DNA of 64,000 nt from Sipunculus nudus. Its lineage: Eukaryota; Annelida; Sipuncula; Golfingiida; Sipunculidae. The translations under genes were made by a program, and so were the position numbers. The notes under the pieces were generated by a model. It saw only the letters and a list, made by a program, of their open reading frames with translations, had not been told where the DNA came from and did not search any database. Of the stretch, positions 1 to 11,870 are shown in pieces (position 1 is the first letter of the stretch; each line of letters begins with the position of its first letter). The stretch covers positions 53,480,370 through 53,544,369 of the forward strand of contig CM049307.1 of assembly GCA_026874595.1 (NCBI GenBank). Reading direction: 5' to 3'.

Positions 1-164
1 ACAACTTGTCATAATGACTATTTCAGGGTTCTCTCCATGGCACGGATGGTGGCCTTCAATAGGCTGTAGGGGTGACGGGAAGACCCAGAGAAAACCACTA
101 CTCTTGGATGGACCACTACAACCCACCCTCATAGCAATACCAGGGCTCGAACCTGGGTCACAGG

Positions 165-1005
165 TAGGATTGGGACGGTTACCGGTATGCGGTATTATCA
201 CGATATCTGACAGCTACGGTTATCATACCGTCAACTTTCCTATTATCGCGATACCACGATATCAATTTTGTCCACGATTTTGGTTCACAAGCAAGCCCTC
301 GAGGTTCAAAATAAATTTATTTCAGAGAATCACATTAATTTTCATAAACCACATGTATTTAAATACACGCGTGTGGGTGAAACTGTGTGCTTACAGACTT
401 CGGGATTAGTCGGAAATGTCAGGAAGTAGCAGGATGAATCAGAGAGGACCTAAGCCTGAGAATTCCAGGACAAAATAACATTGTAATGAAAGAGCAATAA
501 ATTCACATATTTATGCTTTTATTGCATAGAACGAAAATGTCAAAATAAAAGTGTCACAACTGAATCGAACATTCCATATGGGTTGCATATTTTGCCATAT
601 AAAATTGGGATGGTATATTTAGCCATGATTGGTATGACACACTCTCCGAAAATTCGCCGGGATTCTCCTTTTATGTAGCTATAGGAAACTGATGGAAAGT
701 TCTGACAAGCGTGATTTGACGATGGGGGCAGGACTTCCCGCGCCTCAAGCTTGCACACCTGCAGGACCTTCATGCAACTTACATCACTTAATGAGGCATT
801 CTGTGGTACTGGCACAATAGGTATAAATGATATTAATACTTAACCCCTTGTATAAGGTCAAGACAAAGGCGGTTGTTATAAATATCATTACTGAAGGCTT
901 ATTAATGCCATTATATATAATTAAAAATATCGCGATATCACGGTATATCGCGATAAAATTTGAACAATTATCATGATATCAAAAACCCATATCGTCCCAA
1001 CACTA
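165..1005. mobile_element. hAT-like non-autonomous element, copy 1
   Basis: 841 bp bounded by TAGGATTGGGACGG and the inverted GTCCCAACACTA, flanked on both sides by the perfect 8-bp duplication GTCACAGG (157-164 and 1006-1013). An 8-bp duplication is the hAT hallmark. The interior has subterminal CGATATC/GATATCG repeats and no transposase. A second copy lies at 10636-11484. Confidence 0.85.
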
Positions 1006-1013
1006 GTCACAGG

Positions 1014-1674
1014 CAAATAGAGCTGTTTTACCACTGGACTGTCTCAACTGTAAGATTATCTGTTGACTTAACACAAAGCCATTTTATATCTTGTATTTCT
1101 TCAGCATGTTTCTCATCATGTGTTGGTAATTGACTGACAAACTTGACTGAACATGAGAAACAATTGCTCGCTGAACCTGCATTAAAGCTGCCTTTCCATA
1201 CACATTGAATGACGTGAATCTAATTAATGAACTATCACTGTCATAAAGGCCTGTGAAAAGGATCCAAATGTGGAAACTTTTTTTAACTCTAGCAGTGACC
1301 CAGTGTTGGATTTTATGGATTACCCATTAGAATGTTGGTAATTAAGTACAAAAATTTTGAGGACTTGTCTTTTGAAAAAGTTGATAGAATTGATAAAATT
1401 TACATGGCAAAATCAAAGACTACTGTGGATGTCTTTTTGTATGCATGGGATTCAAACCCAAATTATAAGCCATTAAGGAATAATAAATTACACTCGGTCG
1501 ATGTTCCCTTGGGTACCCGTTAGTAATGGGAATCAGTTGTAATTTCATGATTGATCATTGGTAGAAATCAGTTGACTTTACTGCCAGATAACAGCAATAA
1601 TAGGTGTTATAGGAGAATAAAGACCTGTACATTGTCTCGGCTGATATAACAGGCCTACATACTAGTATTTGCTA
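1014..1674. other. Unassigned stretch
   Basis: AT-rich sequence between two transposon copies. A short plus frame at 1332-1523 has no recognisable family. I see no exon or regulatory element I can support. Confidence 0.4.
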
Positions 1675-2211
1675 TAGTCCGTTTCATCCCCTCATGTCCA
1701 CCTGTTTTTTGCTATGAAAATTTTTATTAGGTACATTTCAAGGGAAACAGTTATAGTGTAGAGGAGAGGATTACAGATCCTAATTTTCCAATAGGTAACT
1801 AAATTCCTACCTTATGCCATATTTGAGTAACAGAATTTTCTGAAAATATGAGAAATCAGTCTACATTTTACAACATATCAGACCCACTTATGGCGGTCAA
1901 GGTCATTGGTCACATGCAAAAACAGCCTCAAATGACAGCAGCTGATTGGATGACCTCATGTAAACACTCTAAAAATATAACCAGCTAAAACAAAGATGGC
2001 TACTTATGGAGGGATACACCATATCTGCCAGATCTTGATAAAGAGACAAAAATGTTGTGAAACATAAACAGGGGGATTTATTGTAAAATTCTTAACTGCC
2101 ATATTAGGTTGTCACTTCCATATGTTGTTCACTTGGAAAATATTGAAAAATATAAACTTTTAAGTAAATCATCTACAAAAACAGGTGGACAGCAGGTGGT
2201 GAAATGGACTA
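1675..2211. mobile_element. TIR MITE, possibly mariner-like
   Basis: About 540 bp with 40-bp imperfect terminal inverted repeats (TAGTCCGTTTCA at left, its counterpart GGTGAAATGGACTA at right; both carry GTCCACCTGTTTTT). TA dinucleotides flank both ends, which would fit a mariner-type TA duplication. No transposase. Confidence 0.6.
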
Positions 2212-2856
2212 TAATATATGTAATAATTCCATAACAGATATGTGTGTGTAGTAACCTTGAGTATAATGTTATTAGAAAACATAGACTTGTCTAGAGTTTG
2301 CTCGTGCATGAATTAAATGAAACCATATATTTCCTCATCACAAAGCCTAGGTTAATTGCAAAACTTTGTAATCGATTATTGCTCTGCAAGATTGATCATC
2401 AGAGTTTTGCCTCAACAGACCAATTACGAATATAATCTATCATTGGCCCATCACTAGCACCTGTGCAACAAGATTTTGTGCACATATTATTTGATATAAT
2501 TAACCATGACAATGTTTATATTCTGTGTATCGAGACTATCGACAGGTCTTTTGTATGGAAAGATCGCAAAAATGGAACCCACAAGAAACAGTGACAAAGT
2601 GTAAATCACAAAACTGTAACCCTACAAATATGAAGCCAATCACAGTATATGACCAGTCTAAGCTGAGATACCTGGAACAACCCAAGACAGAGAATCAATG
2701 GCAGAAGATAGCCATCATGTAAGCCTGACTGATGACATGTGATATTATTCCTCATTTCAATTTATAGAGTGAATCCTCTGAAATTACAGCACTCATGGGA
2801 TCCCCCAAAAGTGGTCTCAATTTAAAGGTGGTCTTATCAGACAGGTCAGTTATAAA
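2212..2856. other. Unassigned stretch
   Basis: No recognised gene. A frame at 2525-2722 on the plus strand (begins MYRDYRQVFC) has no homology I know. Near 2825-2850 the motif GGTGGTCTTATCAGACAGGT starts a short repeat that resumes at 5465, after the inserted family B element. Confidence 0.4.
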
Positions 2857-5442
2857 TAAGGGACCTATGGGTCACGACGCTCAGCTGTTATATATGATAA
2901 AAAAATATTATTTAGAAATGAGGCACATGCTGGTTTTGTGTGGTAATAAATATAAGCTGTATTATGAGTTGTTGTTGTTGTTTAGCTTATGTATGATTTT
3001 GATAGTTCCTTTGGAGACAGGGAAGAGGATTGATTTCATTTATTTTATTAACAAATGGAGTACTATTGTCACACAGATTTTGACTTAGCCATATAACTTA
3101 TAAGCAGAACATATAATATAAGAGTTTAACTATTTATTAAAAAAAATTACAAATATTGTCACAAATATAATTTTTATTAAAAATAATAAGAGAATCATAT
3201 GATTTTTTAAAATGAAATATAACTGAAATGATTATTAAAATAATATTAAAGAATATATTCATGAATGCATTAATGAATACATTTTGAAAGTATTTGCACG
3301 AGTATTCATATACTTTCATTTTTACCTGAATTCCCATTCTTTATGCAAGAAATTTTATAATGGAGTACATAATCATATTCGTATTGAAATACAATTACAA
3401 AGTATTCGCACCATGTCTGGTATTTATTCAGTTTTCACCAAACAATGATGTTGAGAATCCAGAATATACAAAATTCACACATTTAAATAATGATCAAAAG
3501 TACCTGGTTTTATGGCTTTTATTTATATTAAAAAATAACTGTAAAAAAATCATTTTGGACTAATTTCACATCAATGTACACACTAGACACAGAAGGAATC
3601 TAGATTAATATTATCCACTGCATCTTTGTCTATCATTAATTTCCTTCATATGATCCCTAATGATTGGTAATGAATAATATGATTTACTTCTTTATCATTA
3701 AAATTGAACTGAAAAATGCCATAGGTGACTGCGTGGTGTTATTTGGAATACGTGACATTCTACCCATCGATACAAGATTCTTATATCATCAGTAACTGCA
3801 AGTTAATTTCCTGTTATTATAAACTAACAAATTCCTTTTCTATTTTTCTTTAATTTGTTATTAAAAACCAATAAAAATTTATTAATTTATTGTTTATTGT
3901 TATGTTGTTGGTTAAAACTACTAGATGAGTTGGGTTGGACAACTGGATCAACTGTGGCTGGCCATAAGCTGCCTGGATTCTGTGTATGCCTCTCCTCATG
4001 CATGCATAATACAGGTGACTCAAGAGGGGCTGGAGAGAGCCAAAGTCTGACAGGGTCTCATAAAAAACATTAATAAAAGCTACAATTTCTTGCCAATTTC
4101 TTTCAGCTTTCTAAACTGAAAAGCTGAAATCCTTATGTGTGCATGATATGAAAATTATATCAACAGTGCTCACGGGAAACAAATGTGCCATGGTCACAGT
4201 TGGGCAAAATTTAAGGTACTAATTTTATATTTATACTAATAACTTATAAAATTTGAAAAATTCAGAACTAATTTTGGGTATTCAATTGAATCTTGATTAA
4301 ATAATGTTACATCCCTGACAAAAAAATCTCTAGCTTCAGCAATGCCCTTGTTAAGGGAGTAAATATATTTCTTGATTTTTTACAAAGTGCATTATGTTTG
4401 GGCCCATAACTTAAAACAATTACGCAATACTGACATCATTCTGGCATGTGCATAGAGATTGAAAAGTATGTATACTATTTATGATTAAAGTCAGATCAGT
4501 GGTTTTGATATTTGGCAGTCTTGAAGTGTAACAATGGGTTTTTATTGGAAAAATGAAGTTTTTCATTAATATCTCGAAGGTATTAAGTCCTAGAGCCAAA
4601 TTCTTGGCATGGTAGGGGATTTTGGAGATATCTAACTGTATGCTGAATTTAAGGAACTTAGAGCTGAAGCTGGGGAGCTCAGCTCTTGCAAACTGCATAA
4701 CACTAGCTAGATGTAAACAATATGTTACATGGTGCTTGAAAACTTGAATAAAATCTACAGTTTTTGATCAACTGGTTTCAAATTTTTGGTGTTAACAGTT
4801 GAAATGCTAATAAAAACATGCTGTGAAAATTAAGTCCACAGTACATACAGGAAAAAAACGTGCCATGGTCAAATTTTGGCAAAATTTAAGGTACCAATTT
4901 TTAAATTTTATTAATATTTTAAAAAATTTAAAAGATTTTCATCTAATTTTGGGTATACAATTTAATTTTGATTAATTTAAGTTATATTACTGGAAAAAAG
5001 GTCCATAGCTTTAACATTTTTTGTGTTAAGTGATCAAATATCTTTCCTGAATTTTTACAAAATGCATTATGTTTGGGCCCATAACTTTTTTAATTTAAAT
5101 AATACAGACATAATTTCTGGCATGTACATAGGAACTATATAGAGGAATATTTATGGTAGATATGAGGAAAAACAGATGAGTGGTTTTGATATAAGGCAGT
5201 CCTGAAGTGTGAAAATAGGTTTTTAATAAAAAATTGAGGTTTTTCCTTAATTTTTATCAAAGGAACGAAGTTGCAAAGACCCAGTTTTCGGCTTGGTAGG
5301 AGATCTTGGGAAATCTAACATTATGCTGAATTTTGGATTCCTAGGTCTTACGGTTTCAAAACGTGCCACATCTACGGACGGACGGACGGACAATGGACCA
5401 CGACTATAGCTCAGATGACTTATAGTCAGCTGAGCTAAAAAT
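2857..5442 (-). mobile_element. Family B Helentron/HINE-like element, copy a
   Basis: The 3' terminus (GGACCTATGGGTCACGACGC then TCAGCTG) is at 2857-2888 and the 5' hairpin (AGCTCAG...CTGAGCT) ends at 5442 next to GGACGGACGGACGGAC. The interior contains two tandem copies (about 4137-4735 and 4800-5400) of a roughly 630-bp unit that holds TTTGGGCCCATAAC and a GTGCCATGG motif. No GGTGGCGCCACC modules in this subtype. Confidence 0.7.
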
Positions 5443-5550
5443 AGGAATACTTTTAGTTCAATCAAAGGCGGTCTTAATAGACAAGTGTTCTTAATAGATA
5501 GGTGATCTTAATAGACAGGTTGTCTTTTAGACAGGTTCATATGTACTTAC
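5443..5550. repeat. GGTCTTAATAGACAGG short tandem repeat
   Basis: Four imperfect copies of a (G)GTCTTAATAGACA(G)GT unit at about 5468-5535, just after the family B element and before MRPL27 exon 2. A related copy at 2825-2850 lies on the other side of the element. Confidence 0.6.
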
Positions 5551-5732
5551 ATTTTCCCCTGGGTAATAGCGGAGATGGACCTGTCTACACAATGTATTGC
5601 CCATTTGAACAAACTGGCCTTCCTTGACAAAAGGGCCACGCCTTTTGATAACAGTTCTTGATCTTTTGTTTCTTGTTGCACCACTAGCTTTCTTTGAGGC
5701 ACACCGCACAGCATTTTGATTGAAGGTGGACC
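5551..5732 (-). CDS. MRPL27: MRPL27 exon 2: start of bL27 domain
   Basis: Acceptor TATCTTTAG before 5732, donor AAT|GTAAGT after 5551; phase 1 in, phase 0 out. It encodes STFNQNAVRCASKKASG, then a very basic stretch, GPFVKEGQFVQMGN and RYYPGEN. This is the bL27 N-terminal signature with the usual basic tail. Confidence 0.9.
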
Positions 5733-8700
5733 CTAAAGATACAAGATGAAAACCATTATTGAAACCATGTTAATGTAGAACAGTGAAAAAAAAACAGAAA
5801 AACTACAGATCCATCAAATCCAGACACTCCTATGGTGCTGTGGTGCAAAAAAAATTGTAAAAATATTTGTTCTCAAATATTAGACACATTTGCACTTTTT
5901 CCAGTTAAATGAGGCCAGTGACATAGCATTTCATTGTTTTTTACATAGAACTAACAATGAATTCTTATAATTTAATTGTTGTGTTGTCCACTGTGTTTTG
6001 CAAGTTTTATTCTTATTTTACCTAATTATTGGCCAGTTTATACACTATGCAGCAACATGTTTCCCAATCAGACAAGTGTGGCTAATGTGCGTTTCTTTCA
6101 CACTACCCACCATAAGACCACTGCAGCCTGTGGGGATAGCTACAGGTTTCAAAATGTAGATCCATTTGTCTGAGGTACTGTTCCATAATATAAGATAAAG
6201 AATCTCAGATGTGCAATTACTATACCCTGAGTATATGTAGACTTCCTGTCTTCAGGGAGATTTAGTCACTGGACTCTATTAAGGGCATCACTCAAAAAAT
6301 AAATTCTGGTTCCAGGAACAGAACTGTTCATGGTTAAAGTGACTGGTTACAGTTAACTTTCCCAGTGTCCTCCAGATGGCACTCCGGTATAAGCCCCCTT
6401 GTAAGACAGCCAGTGCACACAAAATAAAGATCTGACATGAAGTTCAGCAAATGTCTCAAGAAGAAGTGAATAGGGTCATCAAAATATGATCCTGCCGGAA
6501 ATAAGTTCTGTTAAAGGTCAAGGTGTAAATCACCATGCATTTTTTAAGTTCGTACAACTCAATTGTTAAGGGTCAAACTGACAGAATGGAATAGGTTTAG
6601 GAACTTTTTAGTAAAATAATAATCAATTGAACCTTTCTGTGAAAAAGAAAAATGATTAATACCCTTAATAAAGAACAGGTCATATTCTGATTCAATTTTT
6701 TCCCCACTCCAATGATATATTATGACATTGAGCCGATTGTAATATTACCAGGTTTCAGCCTCCAGCCAGAATGTAATATGGTCACCCATGAAACCAAGCG
6801 CTGGTGTTCTGTCAGCGTATAAACAAAGTATAACAATACTGGCTCTTATACACCATGTACAAGGGCTGAATTGATATATCAATATTTTGACACTTATTGA
6901 CAAAATTACTGATAAGCTTTGTATGCTGGATTGACATAGCCTCTTCCACAGGCTCACAGTGTGAGGCAATGCACCCCACCGGCACAGAGCCCTAAGCACT
7001 GGGTTGCTAGGTCAATGTGCTGTCCGTCAAAACAAAATGTAACAACATTGGGTCTGAACTGGGCAGGCATAGATTTTGCTGGCAATGAAAACATGGCTAC
7101 ATTAAAGGAGGAGGAGTGTAACAATGCATCAAAGAATCCATAGGACCTCTCAGATTTGATGTTATCATTAGTGATGTCAAAGCTGTTAATCATGTAGGTG
7201 CTATAAATCTTCTTTATCTGTTTGCCAATGGACCACTCCACTCGCATGGAAACATATATGGTGGTAACAAAGCAGAAGAAGAGCTAATTTTCTTTTATTT
7301 GCTAAAAAGTAATAACATCCATTTTGGTAAAAGGGTTTTTTGTCTTCTGAAAAGTCTGAAATTGAATAAGTAAGAACTGAACTGAGAATTGGGTCAAAGG
7401 TAAAGAATAGATAATTGAAATGTTTCTGAGGGCCCTTATAATTCAGAGGCCTATAAAATAGGTTTTATGTCATGATAAGTCGATGAGCCAGGAACATAGT
7501 GGAAGTGTAAAATGAGAGCGACTATAGAATTAGTGCCTGTAGACAGCAAATGGTCTTAGTCAAGTAACAGGTGACCCAGGGGTCATGATCTTTAGCTGAC
7601 TAGGAAAACATTAACAAAAGGAATTTTATCAATGCGGCAATGCCAAATTTTGTTGGTGGTATTCCCATTCAACTAAAGCATAACTCAGAGGATATGGGTA
7701 TCAGAGATCTAATATCAGGTTTCCAAAGAGATTTTTCATGGACCTCCCGGGATGTCAAGTTAGAAGATTCTAGGTGCAATGGTCACAATCTGTGCCCTGT
7801 TAACAAACAACCACATCTTTGAAGGTAAGATTATGCATAAAAATGAGAAAAAATCCAGGTGGTGCCACCAGTCTGCAGGAACTGATAAAACACATGATGA
7901 ATGTGCATGCAAAGAATCATGGTGATGAATTCATTAGTTGTTCAGAAACTCAAGGTTTTATATATAATATTGTTACGGAACCTAATATAAACAGATCACG
8001 TATGTGTGATGAACACAAATTTTGTAATGGAGATTAAAAAAAATCAGATTCTGCAACACTAGGCAGCGTCAAATGTCTAGGGGAATGAATTAAGAAGTCA
8101 GTTGATTTTTGTTAACAAATAACTGTAATTTATTCTTAAAACAACCCCAACACTATAGTACACTAAATCAATACAATTACACAGTACAGTTACAGTATGA
8201 CATCAAATCAATTAAATCATACAGCCTAATAAACAAAGTGCACAGTCCCTGGATACCATCACCATCCCAGGGACAAGATCTTTAAATGTATACTCTTGGA
8301 GAATTACAGTCCAATGTAAAGCTCTTGTAATAATCCAGAAAGTAAACTTGAGACAGGCAGCATTAAATTGTATAGAGATGGTAAGGGTAGAATCCCTGAA
8401 ATTACTGGATTATCGGACAGGTCCCACAAACTGACATAAACATGTCTGTGTCTGCTGGAATCTTCTCTCCTCTCTCTCAACTCTAAAACACAGCCACCTA
8501 TTTATAACTTCTTGCCCCAAGCCGAAAATTTTCCACTTCTCTCACAGTCTAAAGGATCTAACATAATACACAGTAAACACGGGTTACAGGAATCATCTAG
8601 AAGAACATCGCTGTGTCTCTACATACCAGGGTCCACATGGGACTGACGACCCAGCTCAGTTAGGCGAGAAAGCTCCAAGCTAGCATGACAATGTGAGTTC

Positions 8701-11700
8701 AACCAGTATGGATTAAACTAAGAATGTAATAAGCGGCCTGGCGAGGGTGCTACAACACGAGTTACACCCGTGTCACATGATACAAAGGGCACCTGTAACA
8801 ATGTTTAATTATACTGAAAGGTATTTACAGGCAATATGGCTCAAAGGATATGGGTAACAGAGACCTAATTTCAGATTTCTAAGGAGATTTTTCATGGAAG
8901 CCTCTGCATTTTAAATAAGATGATTCTTGGTGAAATGGTTACGTTTTGTGAGAGATCTTTGAAAGTCTCAAAAATAGAGAAAAAAGGCGCAAAAAAAAAA
9001 AAAAAAAAATACAGGTGGTGCCACCAGTCTGCAGAATCTGATAAAACACCCCATGATGAATATGCATGCATAAAATCATGGTGATCAATGCATTAGTTGT
9101 TCAGACACTGGAGCTTTTGTATCATATTTTTAATTATTTGTGGGGGGTATTTCTGAGCCCAATAGCTCAGAGGATATGAGTAATATATGAGATATGAGAC
9201 CTAATTTCAGGTTTCCATGGAGATTTTCACGGCCCTCCCTGGATGTCAAGAGAGAAGATTCTAGATCAAGTTGTTAAGATTTGTGCCCTATTTACAGATT
9301 ACTCCATCTCAAGAGGTCTCAAAAATAGAGGAAAAAATCATAAAAATAGAAAAAAATACAGGGGACTCCACCAGACTGTAGAAACTGATGAAACATTGCA
9401 TGACCAATATCCATGCAAAGAACCATGGTGATCAATGCAATAGTTGTTCAGATACTTCAGCATTTGTATCAAATTTTCCCTTTTTCCTCGGGGGGGGGGG
9501 GGGGGGGGGGACTTTGGAGCCCCATAGCTCAGAGGTTATGGGTAACAGAGACCTAATTTCAGGTTTCCAAGGAGATTTTTTATGGACCTCCCTGGATGTC
9601 AAATAAGAAGATTCCAGGTTCAGTGGTTAGGATTTGTGCCTGGTTAAGGAACAGACAGACAGACAAATGGACGATGGGCAGAGAGTGATGGCTATAGCTC
9701 AGGTTACTTTCAGTCAGCAACATCCGTGCGCACTATGCCCGGAAGCCACAAAATATTAGAAAAATTAACCCTCAGCCGTTTGTTAACTGCCTTCCACTAT
9801 AGTGTACTCCGTCTCGAGCATTTAGGGTTAATCGCTGGGTAATTGTTAACCCAAACCCTTGAAATATACCAAATATATGGGATAACTATTATCTGGTGCA
9901 TACAAAAGTCTGAAGGGTGCAAGACAATGGATGTGAAGGACGTAGTGCACATAAGCCAATTGGTGTAAACAAGCAGGAGGAATCTTCATGGGTATACGTA
10001 TATTTGAATCACATAATTGAACAGAATTGAACATTATTAGGGGCCAAGAGATATGTGAAAAGGCTATAGGATACAATTAAAGGAACATAATCAGGGGCAT
10101 TATTATGCCTTTTCTTTCATATTATCAGTTCAGTTTTGGTTTATACAAAAATATTTCAACAAAACCAGCACAACACACAGTCTCAGTACCTCACATAACG
10201 CTATTAAACACCTTGTTATTAATCTTTGTTGGAAAACACAGTCCGTGTTACTGGAGGCCCAATTATGAGCCCCAAGACGCAAAAATTAAGCAAGCAGGAA
10301 TATGTATAACATTTTTGGGGCCAAGTCAAACATAGAATCTCCTGATTGACATGTGTATGGTCGGGTGACACATGTGGTTCATGTTGACACCTATAATCGG
10401 TGCACTGTTTTTGACACTTGTTTACAGAATTAAGTATATGGTTTCAGGGCAATTTTTTTGCAAATTCATTTTAAAGCGTAAAATTGTTTTTTGTGTTAAT
10501 TCCACGTTTTATAGGTGATTGAGCCCCTTTAAAGTTTAGTGGAGTATGTTGGATCTATTATTGGAACGTGTACCAATTGTTGGTAAAGGCGTCCTGACCA
10601 GAAGGCACTAACTCTATGGTAGCATTAATATGGGCTAGGCTTGGGACGGTTACCGGTATACGGTATTATCACGATATCTGACAGCTACAGTTATCATACC
10701 GTCAACTTTCCAATTATTGCGATATCACGATATCAATTATTGTTCATGATTTTGGGTTCACAAGCAAGCCCTTGAAGTTCAAAATTAATTTATTTAAAAA
10801 AATCACATTTATTTTTATAAACCACATGTATTTGAATACACGTGTGTGGGTGGAACCATGTGCTTACAGACTTCAGGATTAGTCGGAAATGTCTGGAGGT
10901 AGCAAGATGAATCAGAGAGGACAAAAGCAGGACATTACAGGAGAAAAAAAAACATTATAATGAAAGAGCAATAAATACACATATTTATGCTTTTATTGCA
11001 TGGAACGAAAATGTCAATAATAAAGTGTCACCACTGAATCGAACATTCCGTACGGGTTGCATATTTTGCCATATAAAGTCAAGATGATATATTTAGCCAT
11101 GATCAGTATGACACGCTCTCCAAAAATTTGCCAGGATTTTCTGGCTTTTATGTAGCTATAGGAAACATGGAAAGTTCTGACAAGCGTGAATGGACGATTG
11201 GGGCAGGACTTCCTGCACCTCAAGCTTACACACCTGCAGGATCTTCATGCAACTTACATCACTTAATGAGTCATTCTGTGGTACTGGCACAATAGGTATA
11301 AATGATATTAATACTTAACCCCTTGTATAAAGTCAAGACTTTAAAGGTGGTTGTTATAAATATCATTATTGATGGCTTATTAATGCCATTATATATAAAT
11401 TAAAAATATTGCGATATCATGGTATATCGCAATAAAATTTGAATAATTATCATGATATCAAAAACCCATAACGTCCCAACACTAATAAGGGCAATGCCTA
11501 AAAATCCAGGTGACCAGGTGTCTCTGGCTGTCACTCCATATCAACAACAACTGAACCAGTAATTACCCCTATTTTCGCTCAAATCAATTTAAAAGTATTG
11601 AGAAAGAAAACCCTGACCAGATTCAAGCTCCTTGTGACCATATCTCACGGTTTAGGAAAGAGTATGACACTGTCACGGACTTAATTAAAATAATAACCAT
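5551..11700 (-). CDS. MRPL27: MRPL27, mitochondrial ribosomal protein bL27m (5' exons)
   Basis: bL27m is a component of the large mitoribosomal subunit near the peptidyl-transferase centre. Exons 11649-11700 and 5551-5732 join in phase 1 to give 78 residues: a basic/hydrophobic presequence, then RCASKKASG, KRRG, GN and YYPGEN. Human MRPL27 has RYASKKSGG, GRRQG, GN and WHPGAH in the same order. The rest (about 70 residues starting near VG.G) was not found on the minus strand between 5550 and 1. It may be in small exons I cannot recognise or beyond the window. The 5.9-kb intron holds a family B element, a hAT-like copy, a TTAA MITE and a nested LTR-like insertion. Confidence 0.87.
5733..7560. 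other. MRPL27 intron 1, unassigned part
   Basis: No exon recognised. Frames such as minus 6954-7247 and plus 6961-7143 overlap each other and have no family resemblance. Some stretches (for example around 6960-7100) are moderately GC-rich and could be old repeat. Confidence 0.4.
7561..9718 (-). mobile_element. Family B modular element, copy b (interrupted)
   Basis: 3' terminus GGTGACCCAGGGGTCATGA at 7570, 5' hairpin GCTATAGCTCAG...CAGTCAGC at 9691-9718 preceded by GACAGACAGACA. Between them are about 337-bp modules with GGTGGTGCCACC or GGTGCCACC joints near 7858, 9014 and 9360. Interrupted by an LTR-like insertion at 7971-8800. A 21-base G run is at 9490-9510. Confidence 0.75.
7971..8800. 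mobile_element. Probable solo LTR (nested)
   Basis: 830 bp beginning TGTTACGG and ending CTGTAACA, inside a family B module that resumes afterwards. TG...CA ends with short inverted TGTTAC/GTAACA are typical of Gypsy-type LTRs. A TATA-like TATTTATAAC is near 8501. Flanking bases (AATAT/ATGTT) match poorly, so the target duplication is uncertain; a TIR element is the alternative. Confidence 0.5.
9719..10076. other. Unassigned stretch in MRPL27 intron
   Basis: No exon or repeat boundary recognised between the family B hairpin and the TTAA MITE. Confidence 0.4.
10081..10528. mobile_element. TTAA-flanked MITE, copy 1
   Basis: 448 bp with inverted ends AGGAACATAATCAGG and GTGATTGAGCCCCT, flanked by TTAA on both sides (10077-10080, 10529-10532). 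TTAA duplication is the piggyBac hallmark. A related copy lies at 42907-43405. No transposase. Confidence 0.7.
10636..11484. mobile_element. hAT-like non-autonomous element, copy 2
   Basis: 849 bp, closely similar to copy 1 along its length, same orientation, flanked by ATATGGGC and ATAAGGGC (7 of 8 match). It lies in MRPL27 intron 1 with its edge 165 bp from exon 1, so close to the bidirectional promoter. Confidence 0.83.
11649..11700 (-). CDS. MRPL27: MRPL27 exon 1: mitochondrial presequence
   Basis: ATG at 11700-11698, then 17 codons and one base to donor ACC|GTGAGA. The peptide MVIILIKSVTVSYSFLN is hydrophobic and basic without acidic residues, as expected for a matrix-targeting signal. 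The last base C plus GG from exon 2 makes an Arg codon. No recognised homology of its own; support is phase, donor quality and position. Confidence 0.75.
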
Positions 11701-11870
11701 CTCACCAGAGAGACTAAGGAGTTGTTTGACCTGTCCGGTCACTCGCGAGATCAAGGGCGCCGCCATATTTACTACAATTGCAGCGCCACTTGGAGGGTGT
11801 TGTAGGAACTAACCAAAAGCCTTATTTTGTTCCAGAGGGAAGGCGGCCTATTCGAATACGCTTAAAGGAC
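11701..11870. promoter_or_regulatory. Bidirectional MRPL27/EME1 promoter
   Basis: These 170 bp separate two divergent start codons. At 11741-11750 ACTCGCGAGA matches 9 of 10 bases of the palindromic TCTCGCGAGA element of bidirectional housekeeping promoters. At 11759-11769 GCCGCCATATT is the reverse complement of the YY1 consensus AANATGGCGGC. There is no TATA box, and the segment is richer in G, C and CpG than its surroundings. Transcription start sites cannot be read from sequence. Confidence 0.75.

Noticed and set aside
1084-1176. Minus-strand 30-codon frame after an AG (starts VQRAIVSHVQ), considered as a last exon of MRPL27
   Set aside because: Phase fits, but the peptide does not resemble the bL27m C-terminus, the polypyrimidine tract is weak and no polyadenylation signal is close.
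9490-9510. G-quadruplex regulatory element from the G run
   Set aside because: A pure homopolymer inside a transposon, with assembly-uncertain length; no basis for a regulatory role.
11778-11870. Upstream extension of EME1 exon 1
   Set aside because: The extended frame begins at TTG; the first ATG in frame is 11871, with good context and the CUE domain right after it.
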